Assembly: GCA_963728825.1 (NCBI GenBank)
Contig: CAVSLA010000006.1
Coordinates: forward strand, 248,001-312,000
Length of the DNA: 64,000 bases
Source: CAVREM01 sp963728825
GTDB lineage: Bacteria > Acidobacteriota > Vicinamibacteria > Vicinamibacterales > CAVVIG01
Direction: 5' to 3'
This document shows, one piece after another, positions 49,049-57,295 of the stretch. Both the position numbers and the translations under genes were made by a program. Positions within the stretch are counted from its first letter, which is position 1; every line of letters starts with the position of its first letter. The notes beneath the pieces were generated by a model that saw nothing but the letters and a program-made list of their open reading frames with translations, was not told the origin of the DNA and searched no databases.

Positions 49049-49061
49049 GTCATAATATGAC
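49049..49061. promoter_or_regulatory. Palindrome GTCATAATATGAC in a divergent promoter region
   Basis: The 13-bp sequence is a perfect 6-bp inverted repeat around one central base. It overlaps the ATG of the endonuclease III-like gene and is about 55 bases from the receptor start. It could be an operator for either gene. The regulator is not known. Confidence 0.45.
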
Positions 49062-49767
49062 AATACAGGACATTGAGGACAGGGCTTCACCTGACACTTT
49101 TTTCCGTCAACTTACTGAATTGCAACGGTTTTACGGCCTGCTGGCGCGCCCACCGGCCGACCCCTTCGCGTTGTTCGTCTGGGAGGTGCTGTCCTTGAAG
49201 GCGACGCCGAGGGGCCGGGATGTCGCATTCGCCGCGATGCGGCGCGGCCACATCCTGACGCCGGACGCCGTGGTGCGCGCACCCCAGGCCAAGCTCGAGT
49301 CCGCTGTTGCGGCCGCTGGAGGGTCAACCGCGCTGCGCTTGAGCGCCCTCCGGGCGGGAGCGGAAGAGTTCCGCCGGCAAAGGACCTTTGGAGCGGTGCT
49401 GCGTGGATCACTGCTCGCCGCGCGGCGGATCCTCAGGCTGCTGCCGCAGCTCGATCAGGCGGCGGCGCATCGCATGCTGCTCTTTGCTGCCGACCGCCCG
49501 GTGCTGCCGGTCGATACGCGGGTGGACCGAGTCGCCCGGCGACTGGGATATGGATGGGACGGAACCGCCAAATCTTCGGCCCGCCTCGTTCGTCGCGCGC
49601 TCGGCCAGATGCTCGAGCGTGATGTGGAAGCCTGTCGCCGCGCTTTCGTCTATCTCGAGCACCATGGCGGGGTCACATGTACGGAGGGCGATCCGCACTG
49701 CGCGATTTGCCCGCTGCTCGCCGACTGCCCCGATGGACGGCGCAGGTCCGAGATCAGCCGGGTCTGA
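49057..49767 (+). CDS. Endonuclease III-like HhH-GPD protein with 4Fe-4S cluster
   Basis: This 236-aa protein has the helix-hairpin-helix glycosylase fold and ends with a 4Fe-4S motif CTEGDPHCAICPLLADC (Cx6Cx2Cx5C). The catalytic Asp is in LPVDTRVDRVARRLGY. The hairpin segment LPQLDQAAAHRMLLF lacks the catalytic Lys of endonuclease III, so it may be a monofunctional glycosylase or a divergent homologue. The target lesion is unknown. The start ATG lies within a palindrome and lacks a ribosome site. A hairpin overlaps the stop. Confidence 0.82.
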   Translation: MTIQDIEDRASPDTFFRQLTELQRFYGLLARPPADPFALFVWEVLSLKATPRGRDVAFAAMRRGHILTPDAVVRAPQAKLESAVAAAGGSTALRLSALRAGAEEFRRQRTFGAVLRGSLLAARRILRLLPQLDQAAAHRMLLFAADRPVLPVDTRVDRVARRLGYGWDGTAKSSARLVRRALGQMLERDVEACRRAFVYLEHHGGVTCTEGDPHCAICPLLADCPDGRRRSEISRV

Positions 49768-49778
49768 AAAGACCCGGC
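49757..49778. terminator. Hairpin GCCGGGTCT-loop-AGACCCGGC
   Basis: A perfect 9-bp stem with a four-base loop overlaps the stop of the endonuclease III-like gene and sits before the convergent SirB1-like gene. The same stem recurs at 59951-59972. A bidirectional terminator role is likely. Confidence 0.65.
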
Positions 49779-49783
49779 CCGTT

Positions 49784-50695
49784 TCAATTGAGGGATGCGA
49801 CCCTGCGCCTGAGGGTTTTGACGTGCTCCCAGATCTGCTCGTGCTCGCTGCGTTCTTCCTCGTCAAGGTTGGGTTTCGCCGACAGCCGCAGATACTCCTG
49901 CAGGTCGCGCAGCGCCCCTGAGAAGTCGTTCAGGTGATAGGCGAGCAGGCCGCGATCGCGGAGCTCGTTGGTCGCCGTGGGGTCGACCGCCAGCAGCAGT
50001 TCGGTGATGTCGCGCGCCTGCGGGAACGAGTACATCTGCACGTAGACGCGCTTCAGGTTGACCAGCATGCGCGCCAGAATCTGCGGCTTGGTCGCTCTCG
50101 CCCGAAGATGCGCATCGTCCCACACCGCGCCTTCACCGGCGTGACGCCGGAGCAGCTGCAGGCAGCCGTCCTCCGACAGGAGCGCTCCCCCATGGAAGGC
50201 GTCGATGATGAGGTCGTTGTAACGGCCGCGCCGCATCGGACAGCGCACCAGGAAGTGCCCGGGAAAATTGATTCCTTCGACGGTCACACCGGCCCGCCGC
50301 GCGACCTCCATGTAGACCAGCGCGAGGGTGATCGGAATGCCGGTGCGACGGTCGAGCACTTCGTTGAGAAAGCTGTTTCGGGGATCTTCGTAGCGATCGG
50401 TGTTGCCGACGAAGCGCTGCTCGCGGAACAGGTAATCGTTCAGCGCGCTGACGCGGGCAAACAGATCGGGATCGACGCTCGGGGGGATCTCACCCGACGG
50501 TCGGGCCGCGGCGATGCGCGCGGACGCTTCGCGGCCCATCGCGTCCAGTTCGTCGATATACGGCCGGGCGTCGAGCCGCGGATATTCGAGCCGCGCGATC
50601 ATCAGTGCGGCGATGGCCAGATCCGGATCCGGACTGAGCGCCACGCGTGTGAAATTGGCGACGGCGGTCTCGGAGATCACGATTTCAGGATACAA
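49784..50695 (-). CDS. SirB1-family transglutaminase-like protein with TPR
   Basis: This 303-aa protein combines a SirB1/UPF0162-type transglutaminase-like core (FLNEVLDRRTGIPITLALVYMEVARRAG and NFPGHFLVRCPMRRGRYNDLII) with TPR-like helices near the C-terminus (LLAVDPTATNELRDRGLLAYHLNDFSGALRDLQEYL). Such proteins are known beside prmC or as stand-alone genes, with unclear function. The Cys in FLVRCPM is a candidate catalytic residue, by inference. The gene is convergent with the endonuclease III-like gene. Confidence 0.87.
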   Translation of the reverse strand: MYPEIVISETAVANFTRVALSPDPDLAIAALMIARLEYPRLDARPYIDELDAMGREASARIAAARPSGEIPPSVDPDLFARVSALNDYLFREQRFVGNTDRYEDPRNSFLNEVLDRRTGIPITLALVYMEVARRAGVTVEGINFPGHFLVRCPMRRGRYNDLIIDAFHGGALLSEDGCLQLLRRHAGEGAVWDDAHLRARATKPQILARMLVNLKRVYVQMYSFPQARDITELLLAVDPTATNELRDRGLLAYHLNDFSGALRDLQEYLRLSAKPNLDEEERSEHEQIWEHVKTLRRRVASLN

Positions 50696-50702
50696 CGGGC
50701 CG

Positions 50703-50732
50703 AAAAAAAGGGCGGGGCCGAATGCCCCGCCC
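50703..50732 (-). terminator. Intrinsic terminator of the TonB receptor gene
   Basis: On the minus strand a perfect 9-bp stem GGGCGGGGC/GCCCCGCCC with a five-base loop is followed by seven T (50703-50709 on the plus strand are A). It lies about 50 bases after the receptor stop at 50782. Confidence 0.9.
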
Positions 50733-50781
50733 GGGTGTTTCCTGCCTGACCTATCGACCGGCCTGACTGACCGGCCCCTCG

Positions 50782-53700
50782 TTAGAATCGGACGCCGAAC
50801 GACAAGCGGAACATCCGGGGCGTCGTATAAGCGAATTTGTTGTTGGCTTTGCCGAACGCCGGTCCCTTCGACCAGTGCGTGTTCTCGACGGGCGTCGTGG
50901 TGAACGGATTGAACGTCGGGTTGGCCGCAGTCGTGACGTTCGTCCGGATCGTCTGATCAACGTAGCGGGCCTGCGACGCGCCGCCGTTGTTGAAGACGCT
51001 GGCACCGCAGCCGCACAGCTGGAACTGGTTGAATACGTTGATGACCTGCGCGTTGACGAACAGCCCGAATGTCCGGCCGCCGGCGTTGATGTTGAAGTTG
51101 TAGTTGGCGGCCGCGTCGGTGCGCCGCTGTCCTTCGGTCCGAAACTCGTCGCGCGGGCCGAAGAAGTAGGTGGTCGTGGTCCCCGACGGCGGATTGACAT
51201 AGCCCGGGTTGGTGACCGACGGCCGGGGATCAACGCCGCTCGTCGTGCTGGCGCTGTAGGGCACACCACTTTCGATGGACTGCAGGGCGCTGAGCGTGAG
51301 CCCCTCGAGCCGCGGCACGCCGTAGTTCACCCAGAGGCGGGCCCGGTGGCGCTGGTCGGTCGCCAGGTCTCCCTCCGGGTAGTTCCACGATTCCATCTTG
51401 TACTCGGGGTACTGGTAAGCACCGCCGGTGACCGGCCCGTTCGCGACCGTCTCGCCGTCGAAGTTACCCCAGTTCTTCGAGATCGAATAGTTGCCGCCGA
51501 CGTCGAATCGGCTGGTGAACCGATAGGTGCCCTGCATCGAGACGCCGGAGTACCGCCGCTTGTAGATCTCCTCGGTGTCGTTCTCGATCAACGTCAGGTC
51601 AAAATTCTGTCCGACGCTGTTGGTCACTCGACCGGTCGAGAGGTCGGTCCGCGACACGTAGAAATCCTTGAAATTGCGGTAGACGTAATCGGCGCGCAGC
51701 GCCGCACGCGCGCCGAAATTGCGGCTGACTCCGACCGCGTATTCGATGTTGCTCGGGGTCGTCAGGTCGTCCCCGATCCGCTGTGCCACGCCGGGAATCA
51801 CCGGGTTGCCGTTGGTCGGCAGATTCGGCTGGCAGGTCTGATTCGGCGTCGCCGTGCAGCCCGACGTCGAGGCGAACCATGCCCAGAGCGCCGCCAGTGC
51901 CTGGGGTGTCGCCAGCGTCGGGACCGCGCCCGGGTTGATGTCGGGACCACGGTAGATGTATTGCCACGTCTGCGGATTGCCCGCCGCCGACGACGAATCG
52001 GCGATGCTGTTCGCCACCGCCGCGACGTACTGGGCATAGCTAGCGGTGATCGACCAGTCGCCGGTGCCAGTTGGATCGTAGATGACGCCGAGGCGCGGGC
52101 TGATGGCGTCGTCCTTCGCAACCAGCTCACCACGCTGGTTCGTGCCGTGGTTCTTGTCGTAGCGGACGCCGAGGTTGGCGGTCAGCTGGTTGCTGATGCG
52201 CCAGCTGTCGTTGAAGAACACGCCATGGGTTCGGAAATCAGAGCCATCGCTGAGAATCGGAATCGGGTTCCACTGGATGATCGTCGAGCCATCTCCGAGG
52301 AATCGCGGGTAGATGTCCGTGCCAACCAGGACCGTGCCGGTGCCGAGGATGCGGTAGTCGCTGCCCGACTGGCGGTTGTTCGCTTGACGGATGTCGTTGA
52401 AATTGTCGTAGCCGAGGACGAAGTTGTGCGAACCGTAATCGCTGGTCGACAGGAAGTACGAACCCTTGACGAAGATGTTCTGATTGTCGCGTTGCTCAGC
52501 TGTGCAGACGCCGCAGAACGTCGCGGCCCAGTAACGACGGTTGCTGTTGTTGCGGTCGATGAGCAGCGTCCCGTCGATGATGTCGGTCGACTTGGAGCCG
52601 GACCCGATGAAGCTGAAGTTGCGCTGTGAATACCGGCCCTCGATGAAGAAGTTGGGCGTCACGATGCCGCTGTAGTTGATCGTGAACAGATCCTGCGGCG
52701 TCGAGCGGTCCTCGAGGCTGCGCACGTCCATCGAGAGCGACTGGTCGAAGGTGTTATTGAGCTGGTCGAGCGTTTCCTTGATGAACGTTCCCTGGAAGCG
52801 ATGGTTCGAGTTGAGCGAGAAGGTGGCGTTTCCCTCGTAGCGCTTCGAGTCCTGGGTGAACGAATAGGGAATGTTGGTGGTCACCAGCTGGCGCGCCGAC
52901 TCCTGGTTCTGGAAGCGTCCGGCGGTGAAGAACCACAGCCGGTCGCGGACGATCGGCCCGCCGACGGTGTACTCGTAGGTCGGCACGAGTTTGTCCACCT
53001 TCGTGTCGGCGGTAAAGATGTCGCCCGGCCTGCTCGGCGTCAGCGCCCGCCAGTTGTCGTTGTGCAGCGTGTCGCGGAAGGTGAGCTGGAACTGGTTGCC
53101 GCCGGATTTGGTGATCATGTTGACGACGCCGCCGCCGAACCGGCCGTATTCGGCCGAGACCCCGGCGGTGGCAATGGTCGTCTCCTGGATGGCGTCTTCG
53201 ATGAACAGGTTGTTCGCCTGCCCGCGCAGGTTCTCGTTCACCGTGACGCCGTTAATCATGAACAGGTTTTCGAACGACATCGACCCGGCAATCGAATAGG
53301 CGCCGGCCGGCCCGGTCGGATGCACCGACGGAGCGAGCAGCAGGGTCGCGTTGATGTCGCGGTTGGTCGGCAGCGATGCGATCAGGTCCTGCGAGAAATT
53401 GGTCGCGACCTGAGCGGTCTTCGTCAGCACGTCAGCCGAGCGGCCGACGACCTCGACGGTCTCGGTCACGCCGGCGAGCCCCATCGTCACGTCCACCGGC
53501 ACGACCTGCGTCGGCGCGACCGTGATGGTGCGCTGCTGACGCTGGAAGCCGCTCAACTCGAACGTGATGGTGTACTGACCTGACGGCAGCAGCGTAAAGA
53601 TGTAGTCGCCGTTCTCAGAGGTGACCGCGGTGCGGACGCCCTGCAGATTCGCCGACTCGACCGTCACGGTGACGCCCGGAACCGAGCGTTCCTGCGTGTC

Positions 53701-53805
53701 GTTGACGCGTCCGGAAATCGTGCCGGTCGTGCTCTGCGCACTGGCCATGCCTGTGAGCGCCAGCATCGCAGCAGCCAGCCAGACCCCCAACTTCAAAGAT
53801 CGCAT
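50782..53805 (-). CDS. TonB-dependent receptor, carboxypeptidase-regulatory type
   Basis: This protein of about 1007 aa starts at the ATG at 53805 (MRSLKLGVWLAAAMLALTGMASAQ signal, GGGAGG ribosome site). A carboxypeptidase-regulatory-like domain (about residues 28-115, GRVNDTQERSVPGVTVTVESA) is followed by a plug with ENLFMINGVTVNENLRGQANNLF and a barrel. It ends FRLSFGVRF, the usual C-terminal aromatic. It is a separate receptor from the one at 46111, with a different plug. The ligand is unknown. A downstream intrinsic terminator marks the end of the transcript. Confidence 0.93.
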   Translation of the reverse strand: MRSLKLGVWLAAAMLALTGMASAQSTTGTISGRVNDTQERSVPGVTVTVESANLQGVRTAVTSENGDYIFTLLPSGQYTITFELSGFQRQQRTITVAPTQVVPVDVTMGLAGVTETVEVVGRSADVLTKTAQVATNFSQDLIASLPTNRDINATLLLAPSVHPTGPAGAYSIAGSMSFENLFMINGVTVNENLRGQANNLFIEDAIQETTIATAGVSAEYGRFGGGVVNMITKSGGNQFQLTFRDTLHNDNWRALTPSRPGDIFTADTKVDKLVPTYEYTVGGPIVRDRLWFFTAGRFQNQESARQLVTTNIPYSFTQDSKRYEGNATFSLNSNHRFQGTFIKETLDQLNNTFDQSLSMDVRSLEDRSTPQDLFTINYSGIVTPNFFIEGRYSQRNFSFIGSGSKSTDIIDGTLLIDRNNSNRRYWAATFCGVCTAEQRDNQNIFVKGSYFLSTSDYGSHNFVLGYDNFNDIRQANNRQSGSDYRILGTGTVLVGTDIYPRFLGDGSTIIQWNPIPILSDGSDFRTHGVFFNDSWRISNQLTANLGVRYDKNHGTNQRGELVAKDDAISPRLGVIYDPTGTGDWSITASYAQYVAAVANSIADSSSAAGNPQTWQYIYRGPDINPGAVPTLATPQALAALWAWFASTSGCTATPNQTCQPNLPTNGNPVIPGVAQRIGDDLTTPSNIEYAVGVSRNFGARAALRADYVYRNFKDFYVSRTDLSTGRVTNSVGQNFDLTLIENDTEEIYKRRYSGVSMQGTYRFTSRFDVGGNYSISKNWGNFDGETVANGPVTGGAYQYPEYKMESWNYPEGDLATDQRHRARLWVNYGVPRLEGLTLSALQSIESGVPYSASTTSGVDPRPSVTNPGYVNPPSGTTTTYFFGPRDEFRTEGQRRTDAAANYNFNINAGGRTFGLFVNAQVINVFNQFQLCGCGASVFNNGGASQARYVDQTIRTNVTTAANPTFNPFTTTPVENTHWSKGPAFGKANNKFAYTTPRMFRLSFGVRF

Positions 53806-53917
53806 CGATAAGCCTCCCACCTGAATATCGGTTGTGACGACTCGGAAAAGTATGACGCACGGCCACGCGCAGGATGTCGCAGATCTGGCCGACGCTTCGC
53901 GAATTCAGCGTAAGTAT

Positions 53918-54706
53918 TCAAAAAACCGGATTTGAAGGGCTTTTGCGGCTTGCCGTCCGGTCGTTCAGGTTGCACAACGCTTCCCAGGTCAGCGCCGACA
54001 GCCGATCCACGACGACGTCCGCATCTAGTGCGTTGGCTGGGTAGGTGTGGGTCACTGCGATGGTGCGCAGGCCGGCGAGACGCGCCGATTCGAGGCCCCA
54101 CGGCGAGTCCTCCACGGCGGCGCACTCTCCGGCTGTCAGACGGATGCCGACAGCATCCGACCGCGAAAGCCGTTCGACTGCCTTCAGGTAGGGATCGGGC
54201 GACGGCTTGCTGGCGCCGCCATCGTCGCCCGAGACGATCACGGCAAAGTGGCGTCCCAGGCGCTCCCGATCGAGCGTCCGCTCGATCTCCGACCGCAGCG
54301 CGCCCGAGGCAATCGCGAGCGGGCACTTCGTTGCGAGCTGCTCGATGAGCTCCCGGGCACCTGGAAAGAGAATCGAACCATGACGTTCGAGTTCGGCGGT
54401 CAGCACGGCTTTGCGCGCGGTGAGGTCCGCAACCGTCCGATCGTCCCATCGGCGTCCGTGCTCGACCGCAATTTCCTGAAAGGCCCGCTCGTCGTTGAAG
54501 CCCAGATATCGTTCGTAGTACGCCGCTTCGGTGAGCACGATGCCCTGGAGAGCGAGGACGTCACGAAATGCGCGGAAGTGCAGCGGCTCGCTGTTCGCGA
54601 TGACGCCGTCGAAATCGAAGACGACTGCCCTCAGGTCTTCACCTTGACGCGCTCGCCGGCTTCGACGCGGACGGGCAGGCGATTCTCCTTGGTCGGCACC
54701 GGACAA
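53918..54706 (-). CDS. HAD-superfamily phosphatase (beta-phosphoglucomutase-like)
   Basis: This protein of up to 262 aa is a HAD hydrolase. Motif I is VVFDFDGVIANSEPLH, motif II ASGALRSEI, motif III Lys in GASKPSPDPYLKAVERL, and motif IV VEDSPWGLESARLAG. The cap domain is after motif I, which matches beta-phosphoglucomutase/phosphatase types. The start is uncertain. The ATG at 54706 overlaps the DUF1684 gene by 76 bases and adds a basic, non-family stretch, and the core begins near residue 27 without a standard start codon. Confidence 0.86.
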   Translation of the reverse strand: MSGADQGESPARPRRSRRARQGEDLRAVVFDFDGVIANSEPLHFRAFRDVLALQGIVLTEAAYYERYLGFNDERAFQEIAVEHGRRWDDRTVADLTARKAVLTAELERHGSILFPGARELIEQLATKCPLAIASGALRSEIERTLDRERLGRHFAVIVSGDDGGASKPSPDPYLKAVERLSRSDAVGIRLTAGECAAVEDSPWGLESARLAGLRTIAVTHTYPANALDADVVVDRLSALTWEALCNLNDRTASRKSPSNPVF

Positions 54707-55251
54707 ACGTACTTGATGCTGAAGTAGCAGTACGGGTTGTAGGCGAGGTTGAAATCGATCTGATAGAGGCCGGATCCCGTTCGATCGAGATCCAGATAGC
54801 GTCCGGTGGTGTAGGTCTCTTCGCCGCTCGTGAGATCGCTGAACGGGACGAACAGGCGGGTGACCGGTTGCCCGGCCGGCACATACGCGGTCAACTTGAG
54901 CGGCTGGCCCTTCAGGACGAATTCGAGATGTCCAACCCGCTCGTACTTTTCGATGCTGCCGGTCGACGTCACCAGATCGACCGGTTCGAACTTCTGGAAC
55001 GACTTGAGCGCCGCCGGCACGCTGTGGGTTTCATCGATCGGGAAATACTCCAGAGGCACGAGCGTGCCCTTGAGATCTTCAGGAACGGGGCTCTCGCGGT
55101 CCTGCTTCATCCAGGTATCTCTTTGCTGCCGCGCCAGGGTGAGCCGCGCGACATAGTCAACCGGATCGGGCGCGGGCGGATTGCATCCAGCGGCTGCAAT
55201 GACCGCCAGCAGGACCATCAACCCCGCCGCTTTGACTCGGCAACCCTTCAC
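54631..55251 (-). CDS. DUF1684 lipoprotein
   Basis: This 206-aa protein has a lipoprotein signal with lipobox Cys in LLAVIAAAGC. The mature part matches DUF1684: DTWMKQDRESPVP, YFPIDETHSVPAALK, LFVPFSDLTSGEETYTTGRYLDL, DFNLAYNPYCYFSIKYVCPVP and ENRLPVRVEAGE. The two Cys near CYFSIKYVCP are conserved in the family. The function is unknown. It is probably anchored in the periplasm. It overlaps the HAD gene, and repeat copy C lies immediately upstream. Confidence 0.88.
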   Translation of the reverse strand: MKGCRVKAAGLMVLLAVIAAAGCNPPAPDPVDYVARLTLARQQRDTWMKQDRESPVPEDLKGTLVPLEYFPIDETHSVPAALKSFQKFEPVDLVTSTGSIEKYERVGHLEFVLKGQPLKLTAYVPAGQPVTRLFVPFSDLTSGEETYTTGRYLDLDRTGSGLYQIDFNLAYNPYCYFSIKYVCPVPTKENRLPVRVEAGERVKVKT

Positions 55252-55261
55252 AGGCGTATTT

Positions 55262-55343
55262 TACTTTTTTCACTCGCGCTGGGGCCGCCGCCTCCGCTCG
55301 CTGGCCATCGACGAGCTACGGCGGCCAAGCCCGTCCCTCCGGC
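55262..55343 (-). repeat. Gene-proximal repeat element, copy C (partial)
   Basis: On the minus strand the tail GGCCCCAGCGCGAGTGAAAA matches the tails of copies A and B and points to the DUF1684 gene. The upstream part differs and contains another inverted repeat (GGCCGCCG/CGGCGGCC). It lies between the acyl-CoA dehydrogenase stop and the lipoprotein start. Confidence 0.6.
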
Positions 55344-57140
55344 TTAAAAAATGTAGCCGCCCCGAGCGACGGTTTCGTCCGCAATCCGGCGGCGAAGCAC
55401 TGCCGTATTGACGGGTTGTGACTTGAACAGGCGGCGCAGGGCCGCGGTCATCGTGCGCAGCGTATCGCCCTCGACCATGATCGCGAGCGCCTGGCGAGCG
55501 GACCCTTCGATTCGAAGCCCCGCGTCGTTCACGAACACCCGGGCGGCGTCGAGCTGCAGTTCACGCCGCTCGTTCGGCGCGCTCGCGGACGCCCGGAGCA
55601 CGGCGCTGTCCGCGGCGTAGGTGTCGATCAGCATGTCGGCGAGGTGCATCAACACTTCCTGCTGATCGGCCAGCTTGTCGCGATAGGTCTGCATCGCCAG
55701 GCCGAGTCCCATCACTGCCGCCTTCTTGAACGACTCGACCGCCCGCCGTTCATCGCCGAGCACGGCGTCATCGGTCGACCCCTGAAGCGATGGCGGACCC
55801 ATGAGCTCCTCCTGGAGCGCCCGGGCCGCGGCGATAATCGCGATTTCGTTCTTGGCGGCGCGGCGCGCCAGCATGCCCGGGATCAGCAGCCGGTTGATCT
55901 CGTTGGTCCCTTCGAAGATCCGGTTCACCCGGGAATCCCGATAATGGCGTTCGGCCGGATAGTCGCGGACATAGCCGTTGCCGCCGTGCACTTGAATGTT
56001 CTCGTCGAGCACATAGTCCAGCATCTCGCTGCCCGCCACCTTCGCGATCGAGGCTTCGACTGCGTACTCCTCGAGCGTCGCGAGCGCAGCCGATTGATCG
56101 CCAGGCTGGTGGGGCATCGACTCGATGCGGGTGTCAATCATGCCGGCGGTGCGGTAGGCGAGGCTCTCGACGGCATAGGCGCGCACCACCATCTCGCCGA
56201 TCTTGTGCTTGATCGCTCCGAAGGACGCGATCGGCTGGCCGAACTGCTTGCGCTGCGCGGCGTAGCGGGCCGCTTCGCCAATCGCGCCCCGCGCGCCGCC
56301 GACGCCCATCGCGCCGAGCTTGAAGCGCGCGAAGTTGAGGACGTTGAACGCGATCTTGTGTCCCTTGCCGACTTCGCCCAGCAGACTTTCCGCCGGGACG
56401 CGGACGTCCTGGAGGATGACCGGCGTGGTCGAGGAGCCGTGCAGTCCCATCTTGTGTTCTTCCTTGCCGTTCGACACGCCGGGAAACGCGCGCTCGACGA
56501 GGAACGCCGAAAAGTGCTCGCCCTTGTCGTCAATCACCTTCGCGAACACGATGTAGAGGTCGGCGAAGCCGCCGTTGGTGATCCAGGCCTTCTCGCCGTT
56601 CAGCACGAAACTGCCATCCGCCTGGCGGATGGCTCGCGTCCTGGCGCCGAGCGCGTCCGACCCGGAGCCGGGCTCGCTCAGGCAGTAGGCGCCGACGATT
56701 TCACCCGCGATCAGGCGGGGCAGATAGCGCTGCTTCTGGTCTTCGGTGCCGAACAGCGACAGCGGCAACACGAGCAGATTGGCGTGCGCGCCGAAGGTGG
56801 CCCCGAAGGATGCCGACAGCGACATCCGTTCGCTCACGATCATCGACGAGACCTTGTCGAGCTCCACGCCGCCGTACGCCTCGGCGACGTCGACGCCCAG
56901 CAGACCGAGCGCGCCGCAGCGCTTGACCAGCTCGCGCGACAGGTTCCAATCCTTCTGTTCGAGCCGATCCAGAACCGGCAGCACCTCGTTCGCGACGAAG
57001 TCGGCGACGGTCTGCGCGATCAGCTTGTGTTCGTCGCTGAGTCGCGCCGGCGTGAAGACGTCGCTGGGACTGGTCGGCTTGAGCAGCCATTCGCCGCCGC
57101 GCAGTGTGGCGGGGGCCGGCGACGCGGTCGTTGATGTCAT
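55344..57140 (-). CDS. fadE: Acyl-CoA dehydrogenase (FadE-like)
   Basis: This 598-aa flavoprotein catalyses the first step of fatty acid beta-oxidation. The FAD/substrate motifs are AYCLSEPGSGSDA and WITNGGFADLYIVFAKV. The IQVHGGNGYVRDYPAERHYRDSRVNRIFEGTNEI block contains the catalytic Glu region. The protein has a longer C-terminal domain (about 430-598) like very-long-chain type enzymes. The ATG at 57140 follows GAGGAG in repeat copy B. It belongs with the thiolase and FadN genes of this cluster, though the repeat lies between it and the thiolase. Confidence 0.92.
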   Translation of the reverse strand: MTSTTASPAPATLRGGEWLLKPTSPSDVFTPARLSDEHKLIAQTVADFVANEVLPVLDRLEQKDWNLSRELVKRCGALGLLGVDVAEAYGGVELDKVSSMIVSERMSLSASFGATFGAHANLLVLPLSLFGTEDQKQRYLPRLIAGEIVGAYCLSEPGSGSDALGARTRAIRQADGSFVLNGEKAWITNGGFADLYIVFAKVIDDKGEHFSAFLVERAFPGVSNGKEEHKMGLHGSSTTPVILQDVRVPAESLLGEVGKGHKIAFNVLNFARFKLGAMGVGGARGAIGEAARYAAQRKQFGQPIASFGAIKHKIGEMVVRAYAVESLAYRTAGMIDTRIESMPHQPGDQSAALATLEEYAVEASIAKVAGSEMLDYVLDENIQVHGGNGYVRDYPAERHYRDSRVNRIFEGTNEINRLLIPGMLARRAAKNEIAIIAAARALQEELMGPPSLQGSTDDAVLGDERRAVESFKKAAVMGLGLAMQTYRDKLADQQEVLMHLADMLIDTYAADSAVLRASASAPNERRELQLDAARVFVNDAGLRIEGSARQALAIMVEGDTLRTMTAALRRLFKSQPVNTAVLRRRIADETVARGGYIF

Positions 57141-57146
57141 CGTGAA

Positions 57147-57256
57147 CTCCTCTTTTCCACTTGCGCTGGGGCCCCACCCCCAGCGCGTTCTTACGCTGAT
57201 GCCTCGCCTCGTCCCTCGACTTTGCTCGGGACGACCCTGAGCTCGTCGAAGGGTCG
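57147..57256 (-). repeat. Gene-proximal repeat element, copy B
   Basis: On the minus strand the copy has CCCTTCGACGAGCTCAGGG, TCCCGAGCAAAGTCGAGGGA, GCGAGGCATCA, the hairpin GCGCTGGGG/CCCCAGCGC and the tail CAAGTGGAAAAGAGGAG. The tail supplies the ribosome site for the acyl-CoA dehydrogenase gene. The hairpin differs from copy A by a compensated T-A to C-G pair. Confidence 0.85.
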
Positions 57257-57295
57257 GAGCCGCTCGTCCTCGGCGCGGCATGGCCGCAGGCGCCG

